From Candidatus Brachythrix odensensis (GTDB lineage: Bacteria > Chloroflexota > Anaerolineae > J036 > Brachytrichaceae), in NCBI GenBank assembly GCA_016714465.1, contig JADKDT010000001.1, positions 372,001-436,000 of the forward strand: DNA of 64,000 nt. Reading direction: 5' to 3'. Each line of letters starts with the position of its first letter. Positions within the stretch are counted from its first letter, which is position 1. A program made the position numbers and the translations under genes. Below are positions 53,135 to 62,222 of this stretch, piece by piece. The notes beneath the pieces were generated by a model, which saw only the letters and a program-made list of their open reading frames with translations, searched no databases and was not told where the DNA came from.

Positions 53135-54055
53135 ATGAATCAGCGTTATCCGCAGACCATCCTCGTCTCATGCGAATGCCCGTGGGACGAAAACGAGCAG
53201 TTGATCGAAGACGTCTTCCGCAAAGAGGTTCGCGAGACCCTGGCCGGCGGATACAACCACCTGTATATCTTTGGCACCGCCGGCGAGGGCTACGCGGTCG
53301 ACACCCCGCGCTTTCAACAGATCGTGCGGATCTTTCATGAGGAGACCCGCGGCCCGGAGGTTCATCCGCTGGTGGGGGTGATCGGGCTGTCGACGGCCAA
53401 CATCGTCGAGCGCCTGCGCTTCGCCCACGACGTTGGATTCCGGGCCTTCCAGATCTCCCTGCCGAGCTGGGGGCCGCTCAAGGACAACGAGATGATGCGC
53501 TTCTTCACGGATGTGTGCGGGGCGTTTCCGGATTCGATATTCCTGCACTACAACCTGCCCCGAGCCAAGCGCCTGCTGACCGGCGCGGACTACCGGCGGC
53601 TGGCCGACGCCGTCCCGAACCTGGTCGCGACCAAGAACACCGGCGGCGGGAACGCCCGCGCCTCGGACCTGATGCGGCACGCGCCGGAGATTCAACACTT
53701 CTTCAGCGAGGACAACTTCCCGCACGGTTCGCAGTTTGGGCCGTGCTCGCTGCTGTCGTCACTGGGCGCGTTGTTCCCGGCCAAAACCCGGGCCCTGTTC
53801 AAGGCGGGGGTGGAGCAGGACATCGCCACGCTGTTCGAACTGCATCACGCCTTTCACGCCATGCATGTCGAGGTCTTTGGTTCGTTCCTGGCCGAGGAGC
53901 GCATCGACGGCGCCTACGACAAAATGATCAAGCGCGCCGGCGGGATGCGCGAGATGCCGCTGCGCCTGTTGTCGCCTTACGAGGGATTCAGCGAAGCCCG
54001 CTACGCGGAGTTTGAGCGGGTGATCCGCGAGAAGTATGCTGACTGGCTCGCATAG
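53135..54055 (+). CDS. Dihydrodipicolinate synthase family aldolase (DapA/NAL-like)
   Basis: 306 residues from ATG 53135. TIM-barrel aldolase features: LYIFGTAGEGYAVDTPRFQQ (the GTxGE loop), FLHYNLPRAKRLL with the active-site Tyr, and LVATKNTGGG with the Schiff-base Lys. These place it in the N-acetylneuraminate lyase/DapA superfamily; it is not clearly DapA itself. Reaction: aldol condensation or cleavage with pyruvate-like substrates. It stands alone, with no lysine-pathway gene beside it, so a catabolic role in sugar-acid use is possible. Confidence 0.88.
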   Translation: MNQRYPQTILVSCECPWDENEQLIEDVFRKEVRETLAGGYNHLYIFGTAGEGYAVDTPRFQQIVRIFHEETRGPEVHPLVGVIGLSTANIVERLRFAHDVGFRAFQISLPSWGPLKDNEMMRFFTDVCGAFPDSIFLHYNLPRAKRLLTGADYRRLADAVPNLVATKNTGGGNARASDLMRHAPEIQHFFSEDNFPHGSQFGPCSLLSSLGALFPAKTRALFKAGVEQDIATLFELHHAFHAMHVEVFGSFLAEERIDGAYDKMIKRAGGMREMPLRLLSPYEGFSEARYAEFERVIREKYADWLA

Positions 54056-54061
54056 GGGTTT

Positions 54062-54108
54062 GCCTGAGGACACACGCCCCGGTGGAGCCGGGGCGTGTGT
54101 CCTCAGGC
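54062..54108. repeat. Palindrome with GGA loop
   Basis: 22-bp arms from GCCTGAGGACACACGCCCC closing GG(T/C) around GGA. It is seven bases after the DapA-like stop and nine before the GNAT stop, between convergent genes. Confidence 0.85.
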
Positions 54109-54116
54109 GGAGAGGG

Positions 54117-54851
54117 CTAGCGTAACCGGACGCTCTCCGAAGTGAAGAACTGGCGGAAGCCCAGCCCCAGCGCGGTCGCCTGCGAGCCGGTATTGTCGGC
54201 GTTGCATCTGTATTGATTGATGACGTTGTGCGAAATCGACCAGGCGCATAACGCCCAGACGACGGCTTTGCCCAGGCCGCGCTGGCGGTGACCGGGATGG
54301 GTCAGCACCCCGATGTCCATGAAGCCCGTCCGGCGGTAACCGCTCGAGGCCGCGACCAGCGCGCCGTCGGCGAAGCACCCGAATGCGATCTCGTGGCTGA
54401 CCTCGACGTAGCCATCATCGACCTCGGCCGGGGAGCACGCGGCATGCAGCGCCTGCATGCCGTCGTCGTCGGCCAGGCTCAGCGCGCGCACGGTGTAGGG
54501 TGAGCGCGGCGCCCACGCCGAGAGGTCGGGTGGAAACAGGTAGTGGACGAGCCCGGCGTCGCGCGATTGGATCGCGGCATCGCCCCAGACCTGCACCAGA
54601 TCGTCGGCGATCAGCGCCTCGCTGGCGGGCAATGCTTCGGCCACGCGCCGGACGGCGTCGGCCAGTTGCGGATCGACCTGGGCGAAGGTCCGCGCGCCGA
54701 TGCGCCACAGCGCGATGAGCTTGTCCCCCGCGTATTTTGCCTCGGGAAGGATCGTTGTGCCCGGCTGGGAGGCAAGCGCGACCGGATAGCCAAGATGATC
54801 CGCCCAAGCGCGGTGGACGTCTTGCTCGAACGCCGAGCGGTCCTGCGTCAT
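54117..54851 (-). CDS. GNAT-family N-acetyltransferase
   Basis: 244 residues. The acetyl-CoA loop is MDIGVLTHPGHRQRGLGKAV, matching the R-x-x-G-x-G/A motif A of GNATs. The N-terminal 100 residues are an added domain of unknown function. GNATs transfer acetyl groups to amines on small molecules or proteins; substrate unknown. Its start overlaps the stop of the isochorismatase gene by four bases, so the two are coupled. Confidence 0.9.
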   Translation of the reverse strand: MTQDRSAFEQDVHRAWADHLGYPVALASQPGTTILPEAKYAGDKLIALWRIGARTFAQVDPQLADAVRRVAEALPASEALIADDLVQVWGDAAIQSRDAGLVHYLFPPDLSAWAPRSPYTVRALSLADDDGMQALHAACSPAEVDDGYVEVSHEIAFGCFADGALVAASSGYRRTGFMDIGVLTHPGHRQRGLGKAVVWALCAWSISHNVINQYRCNADNTGSQATALGLGFRQFFTSESVRLR

Positions 54852-55462
54852 CGCTGCTCCAGCGCGCCTGCAAACGCATCGGCGTCGGCCACCGTCCCAA
54901 ACACGCCGTCCTCGATCTTGATCGAGGCGATCGACCAGGCGTGCAGTTCGTCGTTGACGGCGCCGCAGCAGTCACCCAACAGCAGGCACTCATAGCCCAG
55001 GTCGACGGCGGCCCGCAGCGTGGAGTGCACGCACACGTCGATGGTGTTGCCACAGAAAGCCAGACAGCGGATGCCCTTCTCCCGCAGCAGGCGATCGAGT
55101 TCGCCCGAGACGAAGGCGCTGCAGGTCGACTTCTCGATCACCGCGTCGACGGGTTCAGGGCGCAGGTCAGGCACGATCTCCCAGCCGGGTTCCCCGGGCG
55201 CGGCCGTCGTCGATGCGGAGCCGGGATGGCGACCGTGGCGGGTGTAGATCACTTGCAGGCCGGCGCCGCGCGGCCGCCAACACCCGTTGAATGCGGGGAT
55301 GGGTGCGCTCAGCCTTGCCGTGTCGTATCCCGCCCGCTCGATGTAGAAGCCCGGCGAGCAGTAGTCGTGCTGCATGTCGACCACGAGCACGGCGCACGCC
55401 AAAGCGGGCGTATTCCTATCGCGCGGCCAGGGATGCGGGTCGCCGTGTATTTGACTGGGCAT
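54848..55462 (-). CDS. Cysteine hydrolase (isochorismatase-like)
   Basis: 204 residues if ATG 55462 is used; a GTG at 55489 also is possible but overlaps the DinB stop. The isochorismatase fold shows AVLVVDMQHDYCSPGF with the catalytic Asp, VDAVIEKSTCSAFVSGELDR with the Lys, and AFCGNTIDVCVHSTLRAAV with the nucleophilic Cys. The family includes nicotinamidases and ureido- or isochorismate hydrolases. Substrate unknown. Coupled to the GNAT gene. Confidence 0.9.
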   Translation of the reverse strand: MPSQIHGDPHPWPRDRNTPALACAVLVVDMQHDYCSPGFYIERAGYDTARLSAPIPAFNGCWRPRGAGLQVIYTRHGRHPGSASTTAAPGEPGWEIVPDLRPEPVDAVIEKSTCSAFVSGELDRLLREKGIRCLAFCGNTIDVCVHSTLRAAVDLGYECLLLGDCCGAVNDELHAWSIASIKIEDGVFGTVADADAFAGALEQR

Positions 55463-55467
55463 GACTT

Positions 55468-55968
55468 CTACAACATCCCCTTCAGGCACTTTCGGATTTC
55501 CTTGCGCGCCCAGACATAGTGGCTGGAGGTTGCCGAGACGAAGTACGCGCCGAGGGTGCTTGTCTTCGTCCAGGCATAACGCCCGGGCTCGAAGAGATCC
55601 TCCTCGCTAATCTTCGGAATCGTCTTGAGCATCTGCTGGTACGATCGGCGAAACTCTTTCAGGACTTCATCCAGGGGCCGATCGCGATGTTTCTCGTAGA
55701 TCTGCTTGTTCAACGCGGGGAGTTGCGACCATATAAAGCCCTCACCTGGAACCGCGGGCGTCAGGCCCTTGAGACCGGCCTTGTGCCAACTCAGGCACAT
55801 TTGCTCCCATTCCCAAATGTGGGCGAGGACGTCTTTGATCGCGCAATGTGTGATCGGACTGCTTGTACTGAGCTGCTCAGGCGTCAGCCCTGTAAGCGCC
55901 TGCTCCAAGGCATCGTGCTCGGCCTGCATCGCGGTGATCAACTGGTCTTTGGTCGTGGGACGCGGCAT
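55468..55968 (-). CDS. ClbS/DfsB-like DinB-fold protein
   Basis: 166 residues. PRPTTKDQLITAMQAEHDAL, then SPITHCAIKDVLAHIWEWEQ, then SHYVWARKEIRKCLKG: a four-helix bundle of the DinB superfamily in the ClbS/DfsB branch. ClbS protects Escherichia coli from colibactin; others have no assigned role, so resistance is only a possibility. It lies just before a small luciferase-like gene and after the hydrolase in the same direction. Confidence 0.87.
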   Translation of the reverse strand: MPRPTTKDQLITAMQAEHDALEQALTGLTPEQLSTSSPITHCAIKDVLAHIWEWEQMCLSWHKAGLKGLTPAVPGEGFIWSQLPALNKQIYEKHRDRPLDEVLKEFRRSYQQMLKTIPKISEEDLFEPGRYAWTKTSTLGAYFVSATSSHYVWARKEIRKCLKGML

Positions 55969-55969
55969 T

Positions 55970-56311
55970 TCAGCCCTCCTCTGTCGATTCAGTGAACTGT
56001 TTCTTCTTGGTGATCAGCTCGTAGTTCAGGCGGAACAACGCGAGGGCGCCGTCAACGCCCTTGTCGCCACGCATCGGGAAGGTCACCCAACCTGTGTCGG
56101 GAAGGAAATAGTGCGGGATGGCGCGTCCGCTCTCGACCAGTTCGGCACGGACCTTGCGCGGGAATGGCAGGTCGGCGTGATCGCTGCCGTGCAGATGCCC
56201 CACTTCGCGCGGGCCGACGTGGAAGGCCACCGCGCCAAAACGACCCGGGCGGGTGGTGATCCCATCCCAGGTCAGCAGTTCATCCCGAATGCGCTCAAAT
56301 GCGTTATTCAT
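55970..56311 (-). CDS. Small luciferase-domain (DUF5519-like) protein
   Basis: 113 residues: RFGAVAFHVGPREVGHLHG, then ADLPFPRKVRAELVESGR, and HYFLPDTGWVTFPMRGD. This matches the small conserved proteins annotated as luciferase domain-containing, whose function is unknown. Its stop lies one base from the DinB gene start, so they form an operon. Confidence 0.8.
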   Translation of the reverse strand: MNNAFERIRDELLTWDGITTRPGRFGAVAFHVGPREVGHLHGSDHADLPFPRKVRAELVESGRAIPHYFLPDTGWVTFPMRGDKGVDGALALFRLNYELITKKKQFTESTEEG

Positions 56312-56448
56312 TGGCGGCCGGCCTCTTTGAATCGATCCGAAGGTTGGTTGATTACGGTGGACCTCCTTCCGCCTGCGCCCAATTGTCGGTCTCGCGCAGT
56401 GTCGCGCGCGGCGAATGAGTCCGCCCGCAGATCGGATTGTCGGCGCGA

Positions 56449-56892
56449 TCAGGTTTGCGGCGCGCCTGGAATCGCCGATAGTCCCGCCGCCTCAATCCCA
56501 GCGATGGCGCAAATCTCGTCGTTGTCGCCGATGTCGCCCGAGATGCCGACCGCGCCGATGATCTCGCCATCCGCGCCGGCGATCAGCACGCCGCCGGGTG
56601 AGGGCACCATTCGCCCGTGGCTGGTGGCGGCGAGCGCGGCGAAAAACGGCGGGAAGCGATTTGCCCGCTCGGCCAGCTCGCGGGTGCCAAAGCCCATGCC
56701 GAGCGATCCCCAGGCCTTGCCAAAAGCAATGTCGAAGCGGACAAAGCCGGCCCCGTCCTCGCGTTTGAAGGCGATCAGGTGCCCGCCCGCATCCAGGACG
56801 GCGATGCCCAATGGCGCGAAGTGTTTCTTGCGCGCTTCGGCGAGCGCCACCTCAATAATCGCGATCGCCTGGGCCAGTTTGAGTGCTGCCAT
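56449..56892 (-). CDS. GlcG/HbpS-family heme-binding protein
   Basis: 147 residues: PLGIAVLDAGGHLIAFKRED, then DIAFGKAWGSLGMGFGTREL and PSPGGVLIAGADGEIIGAVG, then a SGDIGDNDEICAIAGIEAAG end, all typical of GlcG/HbpS proteins. HbpS binds heme and acts in redox sensing; other members have unknown roles. No signal peptide is seen. It is separated from the luciferase-like gene by 137 bases containing nothing recognisable. Confidence 0.9.
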   Translation of the reverse strand: MAALKLAQAIAIIEVALAEARKKHFAPLGIAVLDAGGHLIAFKREDGAGFVRFDIAFGKAWGSLGMGFGTRELAERANRFPPFFAALAATSHGRMVPSPGGVLIAGADGEIIGAVGISGDIGDNDEICAIAGIEAAGLSAIPGAPQT

Positions 56893-56943
56893 TTCGCCTC
56901 CAACGTGAATTGCTCTGAGACCGATCGTGCTCTCGGCGCTACT

Positions 56944-57288
56944 TTACTCGATTTGGGAGGGAGATTCAGGCGGCCAGCAGAACAGCCTGCCCTCCGTCTT
57001 CACCGCCTCCAACATCAATTCAGGCGGGAACATGCTCCGGCGTATCAGCTCGCCGATCAGGGCGCTTCCGCCGTCGGCGTCGGTCGGGATGAGATAGCTC
57101 TCCTCGCGCCTGGATGTGAAGACATACAGCTCGTCAGACGTCAGCCAGTCACCAGTCATAAAGCACACTCGGACAACGTCGGCCCAGTCAAAGCCGTCGG
57201 TCCACGGTGCGCCGCCCGAGGGCGCGACATCGCGGTAGACGGCGGTCTTGTCAAAACGAACGTGATACCAATCGGCGAGGGTGGGCAT
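56944..57288 (-). CDS. Hypothetical protein overlapping the DUF6798-like gene
   Basis: 114 residues from ATG 57288 (MPTLADWYHVRFDKTAVY). It overlaps the end of the upstream gene by 38 bases. It has no recognised domain; a repeated Trp/Asp pattern (GFDWADVVRVCFMTGDWL, then EELYVFTSRREESYLIP) suggests a compact alpha-beta fold, perhaps like small immunity proteins. That is a guess from shape only. Confidence 0.55.
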   Translation of the reverse strand: MPTLADWYHVRFDKTAVYRDVAPSGGAPWTDGFDWADVVRVCFMTGDWLTSDELYVFTSRREESYLIPTDADGGSALIGELIRRSMFPPELMLEAVKTEGRLFCWPPESPSQIE

Positions 57289-59068
57289 ACTGTCCTGGGT
57301 GCGCATTTCCGATTGTATTCACTGTCTCGCAACGGGCCCTCTGCAAATCGTAGATCCGATACCCCGCATTCCCGAAGACCAGCGGAAACGGGAGTGCCCG
57401 GGTTGACTCAACCACCGCATAGTGCGCGCCGAAGCGGCAGGCCAATGCCTCGAAATCAGCCGAGCCCAGGCTGGCGTAGGCGGCCTGGACGACGGCCACG
57501 TTTTCAAAGTAATCGCCGTTGAAACGCGCGGCGGCACCGGGGGCCACGGCCTCGAAGCGCGGCAACCATTCGCCGAAACCATCGGGCTGCAACGCCAGCT
57601 CGAGCAGATCGGATATGGACGCGAGCGTCCGCCGCTCGGAATACACCCGCCAATCCGATTCATACAGAATGATCGGGCCGGGCGGTGTGACAAAGACCGC
57701 CTCGCGGGGCGTATGGTCGCGTGCCCATCTCTGGGCCTCTTCCCATGGTCCGTTCGGGCCGTTGATGTATATCCCGGGCTGCCACACACCCGAGAATCGC
57801 AACGCCAGCGCGCAGCCAGCTGCCAGGATGGCGACCGCCGCCACCACGGCGGCGGCGGGGATCCTGCGGCGGGCACGCTCGGCGATGACCCAACCACCGA
57901 GGGCAAGCGCCGGCCACGGGAAAACGATGAGGGATAGCCCCGCCGCGAGCCAGCGCCCGCGGGGAAAACGGCCGGCCCGGAGCGCTTCCGAAACCGCATG
58001 CGCCGCGCACAGATACGCGACGAGCAGTAGCAGCACGCACACCCGTGACAGTTGGAGTTGCATCAGGGCGGTCGCAGGCCAGATATGGGCAATCGCCTCC
58101 TGGAGGACAAGCAGCGCCGCGCCGGCCGCCAGCATCGCCCGCAAGGCGACCGCATGGCGGGGCTGGCTCGCCCGAAGCGCGAGGGTGCCCAGCCAAAGTC
58201 CGCCAAGTCCGCCCGCCACCAGCCATAGCAGGCTGGCTGGGCCGTCCAGGGGATGCCAGATGTGCCGAAACATGCCCTGCCCAACGACTTCAAGCCAATC
58301 CGCGCGCACGCTCATGTCCAATTCTGGATTGGAACCGAACTTCCAGATCAGGACGGGCGCGGCCGCGCCAAGAAAGGCCGCGCCCGCCCGGGCAAAACCG
58401 CGCACTCCAACCTGGCGCCGCTCGACCAGCATCGCCACGCCCAGAAACAACACGGCAAAATTGACCGAGACCAGGTGCAGGTTGTAGGTCGCGCCCAGCA
58501 GGCCAAACGCGGCGGCCGGGCGCCCCCGGAAGTACAGGGCGAAGGCCAGCAGAATGAGCGGCAGCGCCGCACTTCGATTCAGGAGACTGAACTCGATCAA
58601 CGGGAATCCGACGAAGCCCGTGTGCGGCAGCGCCAGAGCGCAAACAGCCAGCAGCCCGCTCTCGGCCTTCCCAAACAGCGCCAAGGCCAGTTCCCAGGTC
58701 GCGGCGAAGGTCGCCCAGGTGGCCGCGACGTGGGCGAGGAATAAAGCGGCTTCGAGCAGGCCAGAGCCCACGGTCGGCAGGAAGAGGAACCAGAAGAAGC
58801 TGTAGTGTTGCGTTCTCAGCGCGACAATCGGATCGCCGGCGTACAGGCCGGGATCGGTATACGCCCTGAGCATGGGCAGGTGGATGATCTGGTCAAACGT
58901 TCCGGTGTGGTAACCGGTGGCCAGGATATTCAGGGCCGCGGCGAGCAGAAAGAAAAGCGCGCGCCGCGCGCCTGAACGGCGCAACGTATCGGCCAGTTCC
59001 GATACCCTGCGCCATGCGACTGATCCGGGCGGGCTGTCAGTGCTGGCCGGAAGCCCGCGTGGGATCAC
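57251..59068 (-). CDS. Polytopic membrane protein, DUF6798-like
   Basis: 605 residues from GTG 59068. At least ten hydrophobic helices between about 35 and 430, then a soluble C-terminal part with WEEAQRWARDHTPREAVFVTPP, a pattern I associate with the DUF6798 family of integral membrane proteins related to glycosyltransferases of the GT-C type. No catalytic Asp motif is certain. It overlaps the lipoprotein gene by four bases and follows the ABC/FtsX genes, so it may be part of the same export system, or a lipid-linked sugar transferase. Confidence 0.75.
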   Translation of the reverse strand: MIPRGLPASTDSPPGSVAWRRVSELADTLRRSGARRALFFLLAAALNILATGYHTGTFDQIIHLPMLRAYTDPGLYAGDPIVALRTQHYSFFWFLFLPTVGSGLLEAALFLAHVAATWATFAATWELALALFGKAESGLLAVCALALPHTGFVGFPLIEFSLLNRSAALPLILLAFALYFRGRPAAAFGLLGATYNLHLVSVNFAVLFLGVAMLVERRQVGVRGFARAGAAFLGAAAPVLIWKFGSNPELDMSVRADWLEVVGQGMFRHIWHPLDGPASLLWLVAGGLGGLWLGTLALRASQPRHAVALRAMLAAGAALLVLQEAIAHIWPATALMQLQLSRVCVLLLLVAYLCAAHAVSEALRAGRFPRGRWLAAGLSLIVFPWPALALGGWVIAERARRRIPAAAVVAAVAILAAGCALALRFSGVWQPGIYINGPNGPWEEAQRWARDHTPREAVFVTPPGPIILYESDWRVYSERRTLASISDLLELALQPDGFGEWLPRFEAVAPGAAARFNGDYFENVAVVQAAYASLGSADFEALACRFGAHYAVVESTRALPFPLVFGNAGYRIYDLQRARCETVNTIGNAHPGQYAHPRRLVSRSF

Positions 59069-59955
59069 TTCTTGCAGAAGGCCGGAAAGGCGATGGTCAC
59101 CGGCACGTTGACGTTGGACAGCTCATAGCTCACATCGGCCTTGAATGTCTGGGCCTTGGCGCTGCCCTGCGCCGCGGTGGCCGCCTCAAGCGCGAGGGTG
59201 TACTTGACGAGATACTGCCCATCGCGGGCGAGCCAATAATCGCCCTTGTTGTTGCGCACGACAGCGCCGGAGTCCTTGCCCAACTGAGTGACTTTGAAGG
59301 TGAAGTGATTTGTCGGGATCCCGTTGATGGTCTCTTCAGCCACAAAGGATGGATTCTCAGCGCTGAGGGTCACATCCAGCAGACCCGTCAAGGTGCCGCG
59401 CAGATCGGCCTCAATCGGCTGCTGTTCGGTCAAATTGCCTTTCTGGCTCGCTCCCTGCCCCGAGATCTCGCACTGCTGATTGCCAATTGCGATGGTCTCG
59501 TTCGCATCGGTCGAACCCTTTGGATTGTCGGCGTTGACCTCGCGCGTTTCCATGCGCGTGCGCGACGCCTTCTTGGCGCTATCCACCTGGCTGATCATCG
59601 TGATCTCGTTCTGGTCCGTCGGTTCCGGGCCTGAGGTGACGGTGCGCAGCGTGGTCTGGTAGCTGTTGAGGCTGGCCAGCCCGGTCCGTATCCCGGTCAT
59701 GGCCGGGTTGGGCGGGCGGCGGGTGGGGGTAGGAATGGGTGTCGGGCTGGGTGGCAACGCGGAGGGTCTGGTCACGGTTGCCCCGGGCCCAGCAGTCGCG
59801 GCTTGTTGGGCAATGGGTGGGGGCGTTTCAACCGGATTGGATGACCCGGAGGTCTGCAGCGACCGAATCAGGCGGGCTGGGATATCGGAACAACCAAGCA
59901 TCGACAACGCCAGCAGCGCGGTCAAAAGGGTCAAGGCACGTCGAGACAGGAACAT
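59065..59955 (-). CDS. LolA/LppX-like lipoprotein
   Basis: 296 residues starting MFLSRRALTLLTALLALSML followed by GC, a lipobox near residue 22. A Pro-rich linker follows (PSPTPIPTPTRRPPNP), then a beta-rich domain beginning AMTGIRTGLASLNSYQTTLR and holding NHFTFKVTQLGKDSGAVVRN, which resembles LolA/LppX lipid carriers with a half-barrel. It would be anchored on the outer face of the cytoplasmic membrane. It sits directly after two FtsX permeases, as carriers do in Lol-like systems. The specific cargo is unknown. Confidence 0.75.
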   Translation of the reverse strand: MFLSRRALTLLTALLALSMLGCSDIPARLIRSLQTSGSSNPVETPPPIAQQAATAGPGATVTRPSALPPSPTPIPTPTRRPPNPAMTGIRTGLASLNSYQTTLRTVTSGPEPTDQNEITMISQVDSAKKASRTRMETREVNADNPKGSTDANETIAIGNQQCEISGQGASQKGNLTEQQPIEADLRGTLTGLLDVTLSAENPSFVAEETINGIPTNHFTFKVTQLGKDSGAVVRNNKGDYWLARDGQYLVKYTLALEAATAAQGSAKAQTFKADVSYELSNVNVPVTIAFPAFCKK

Positions 59956-60000
59956 GATTTGCCTCCGCTGAACGATTTCATTATAGGTTCAGAATGCTTT

Positions 60001-61097
60001 TCAGGCCCATTCCGCGCGCACGAGACCGGATAGCGGCATGCGGGCCAGCCAGACCGCAGGCACCACGCTTCCAGCCAATCCAATCCCAAGCGCGCAGGCC
60101 AGGACAAAAGCCACGGTCCGTGCTTCGATCACCATCCGCACCTGAACCCCCGAGGTTTGCAGAGGACTGGCGGCGCCGATGGCGGAAGCGCCGGCAAACG
60201 CGAGCAGGGTGGCCAGGGCCGCCACGGCAAGGCCCTGCGCGCACACGTGAATGGCCAGCGCGGCGGGTTCGTACCCAACCACTCGCATCACGCCCAGATC
60301 GCGGCGGCGCAGCCATGTGAGCCGGCCGAGCGTCGCGGACAGCGCCAGGGCCGACCATATCCCGAGGCTGCCCGCGATCGAGCCCAACAAGTCAAATAGC
60401 GGGCGCCATTCACGGGTCAGGTTGCGGCCGCTCGCCCCCCGCTCAACTGCGGAGAGACCGCCGGGCAATTCGTCGCCGGGTTTCACGGACCCGCCGGCCG
60501 GCACCACGAAGATCGATACTGCGTCGTCCCACCCGAGCAGGTCCTGGGCATCGCGCAGGCTCACCCAGGCCTCGAAATCGGAAACGGTGCCCGTTTCGAA
60601 TACCCCCACGACGATGAATTCGCGGCCGCGAATCTGGATGGGCCGCCCAGAACCGCATCACGGTTACGCGCAAGCTGAGACCCGATCATTGTCGCGCGCG
60701 GCGGATCATTGGCGTTCAGCGGCCGCCCGTATAGGAGGCGAAAGGTCTCGATCTCCTGATAGCGCGCGGGATCGATGCCGCGCAGGAGAACGGCGGATGC
60801 CGGCGTCGCGCCGGTCACATTGTGTATTTCGGGAATGGGATGAGCATATCCGCGGGCGCGCAGGAGTTCGACGGTCGCAGACGGGATGCGGCTGCCATAG
60901 AACTCGCCCATGCTGCCGCTTTCCTGAATGACCAGAAGTGACGGATTGACCGTGTCGTAACGGCTGAGCATGTCGGTCTGGTATCCGCCAATGAGCAGGG
61001 CGCACATGAGCGGTAGCGCGGTGTTGATGGCGAGGACGATCAGCAGCCATGGATGTTGGAGCAGCGCCTGGAGTCCAAGCCGCATGGCGGATCGCAT
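60001..61097 (-). CDS. FtsX-like ABC permease, interrupted by one frame break
   Basis: Two frames join with one base added at about 60641-60647 (GGCGGCCC to GGCCGGCCC), giving 365 residues. Visible: LVIVLAINTALPLMCALLIGG-like N-terminal helix, an extracytoplasmic MacB/PCD-type domain with ETFRLLYGRPLNAND, then three C-terminal helices in LGIWSALALSATLG, ALATLLAFAGASAIG and FVLACALGIGLAG, with LGVMRVVGYEPAALAIHV as the coupling region. It partners the ATPase at 62219 and permease at 61101. The break matches a homopolymer error. Confidence 0.8.
60641..60647 (-). other. Frame break in the second FtsX gene
   Basis: Reads NRDAVLGG on one side and GRPIQIRGREFIVVGVF on the other; one missing C or G in GGCCGCC explains the change. 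Confidence 0.75.
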
Positions 61098-61100
61098 GGC

Positions 61101-62222
61101 CTAACTCCGCAGCCCTTGCGCCACGCTGGCGCGCAACAGCCCGGCCGTCGAGACCAGCGCGCCGGCAAACGCCGATAGCGCCGTCAACGCAGCGAAAATC
61201 GCGACCCTGTTCGGATCGGCCGTAAGTCGGATCGGCACATTGAAAACATACGCCGGTCCATCGGCGTAGAGGGCCGACATCCAGGCTGATGCCAGAGGAA
61301 CGCCGATGCAAAACGCCCCCGCGGCGAGCATCTCAGTGCGCAGCAGCAAATACGCGCTCACTTGGGCCACCGAGAATCCGGACAAGCGCAACAAGGCGCT
61401 TTCGCGGGGGCGCTCGGCCAGATGCAGGGCGCTGGCCATGTAGGCGCCCATGCCCACGGCCAATAATGCGAGCCCGCTCCCGACATACATCAGGTTGAGC
61501 AAGTCTCGCAACAGCTCGGTGTTACGCCGGGTATAGGTGTCTTCGTAGAACACGACGAAACGCCCCGCAATCTCCGGGTCCGCCGCCAGCCGCGCCGAAA
61601 CGGTCTCTCCATCGGCGCCGAGCGCCACTTGAACCGTGACGATCTGGGTGAGTCGATCCGGGCCGAACAGATCGCGGGCCAACTCGAGCGGCATGTAAAC
61701 CGCCGCGAACGCAACGCCCGGTGAACGGAACGTGCCCGTCACCGTCATGGGCCGGCCGTAGATGATCAGCACGCTCCCAAGGTTCCAACCCGCCGAGTCG
61801 GCCAGCCCTTCTCCGATGACGACCTCGTTGCCGATATTGGGCCAGCGCCCGGACTGGAGCGACAGGTGCTGAGCGCCAGCCCAGTCTGCCAGCGGCGCAG
61901 CGCGGACCTGGACAAGGCGATCATTGACTCGCAACTGGCGGAAAAACAGGGGAGACACGCGCGACACGAGTTGGGGCCCAAGCGCCTCAGCCGCCCGCAT
62001 CACCTCGTCGGGCAAGGTCGAATCGCTCGGATCAACGTAATTCCCGTCGAGGATGATCAGATTCGAGCCGGTTGATGGCACGGCCAGGAAATCGGACAAG
62101 GCAGCGGCCATAGCGCCCAATAGCATCGCGCACACGATCACGGAGGCCATTCCGGCGATCGACAGCATGGTGCGCAATCGGTCAAAGCCAAGGTCCGCGA
62201 GCGCCAGCCGCAAGGGGGTCAT
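61101..62222 (-). CDS. FtsX-like ABC permease
   Basis: 373 residues, intact. An N-terminal helix (MLSIAGMASVIVCAMLLGAMA), an extracellular domain with RVNDRLVQVRAAPLADWAG, and three C-terminal helices (YVGSGLALLAVGMGAYMA, LLRTEMLAAGAFCIGVPL and IFAALTALSAFAGALVS). The coupling helix RESALLRLSGFSVAQVSAY is typical of LolC/E- and MacB-type exporters. It follows the ATPase gene with a four-base overlap, so they form one complex. Confidence 0.88.
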   Translation of the reverse strand: MTPLRLALADLGFDRLRTMLSIAGMASVIVCAMLLGAMAAALSDFLAVPSTGSNLIILDGNYVDPSDSTLPDEVMRAAEALGPQLVSRVSPLFFRQLRVNDRLVQVRAAPLADWAGAQHLSLQSGRWPNIGNEVVIGEGLADSAGWNLGSVLIIYGRPMTVTGTFRSPGVAFAAVYMPLELARDLFGPDRLTQIVTVQVALGADGETVSARLAADPEIAGRFVVFYEDTYTRRNTELLRDLLNLMYVGSGLALLAVGMGAYMASALHLAERPRESALLRLSGFSVAQVSAYLLLRTEMLAAGAFCIGVPLASAWMSALYADGPAYVFNVPIRLTADPNRVAIFAALTALSAFAGALVSTAGLLRASVAQGLRS

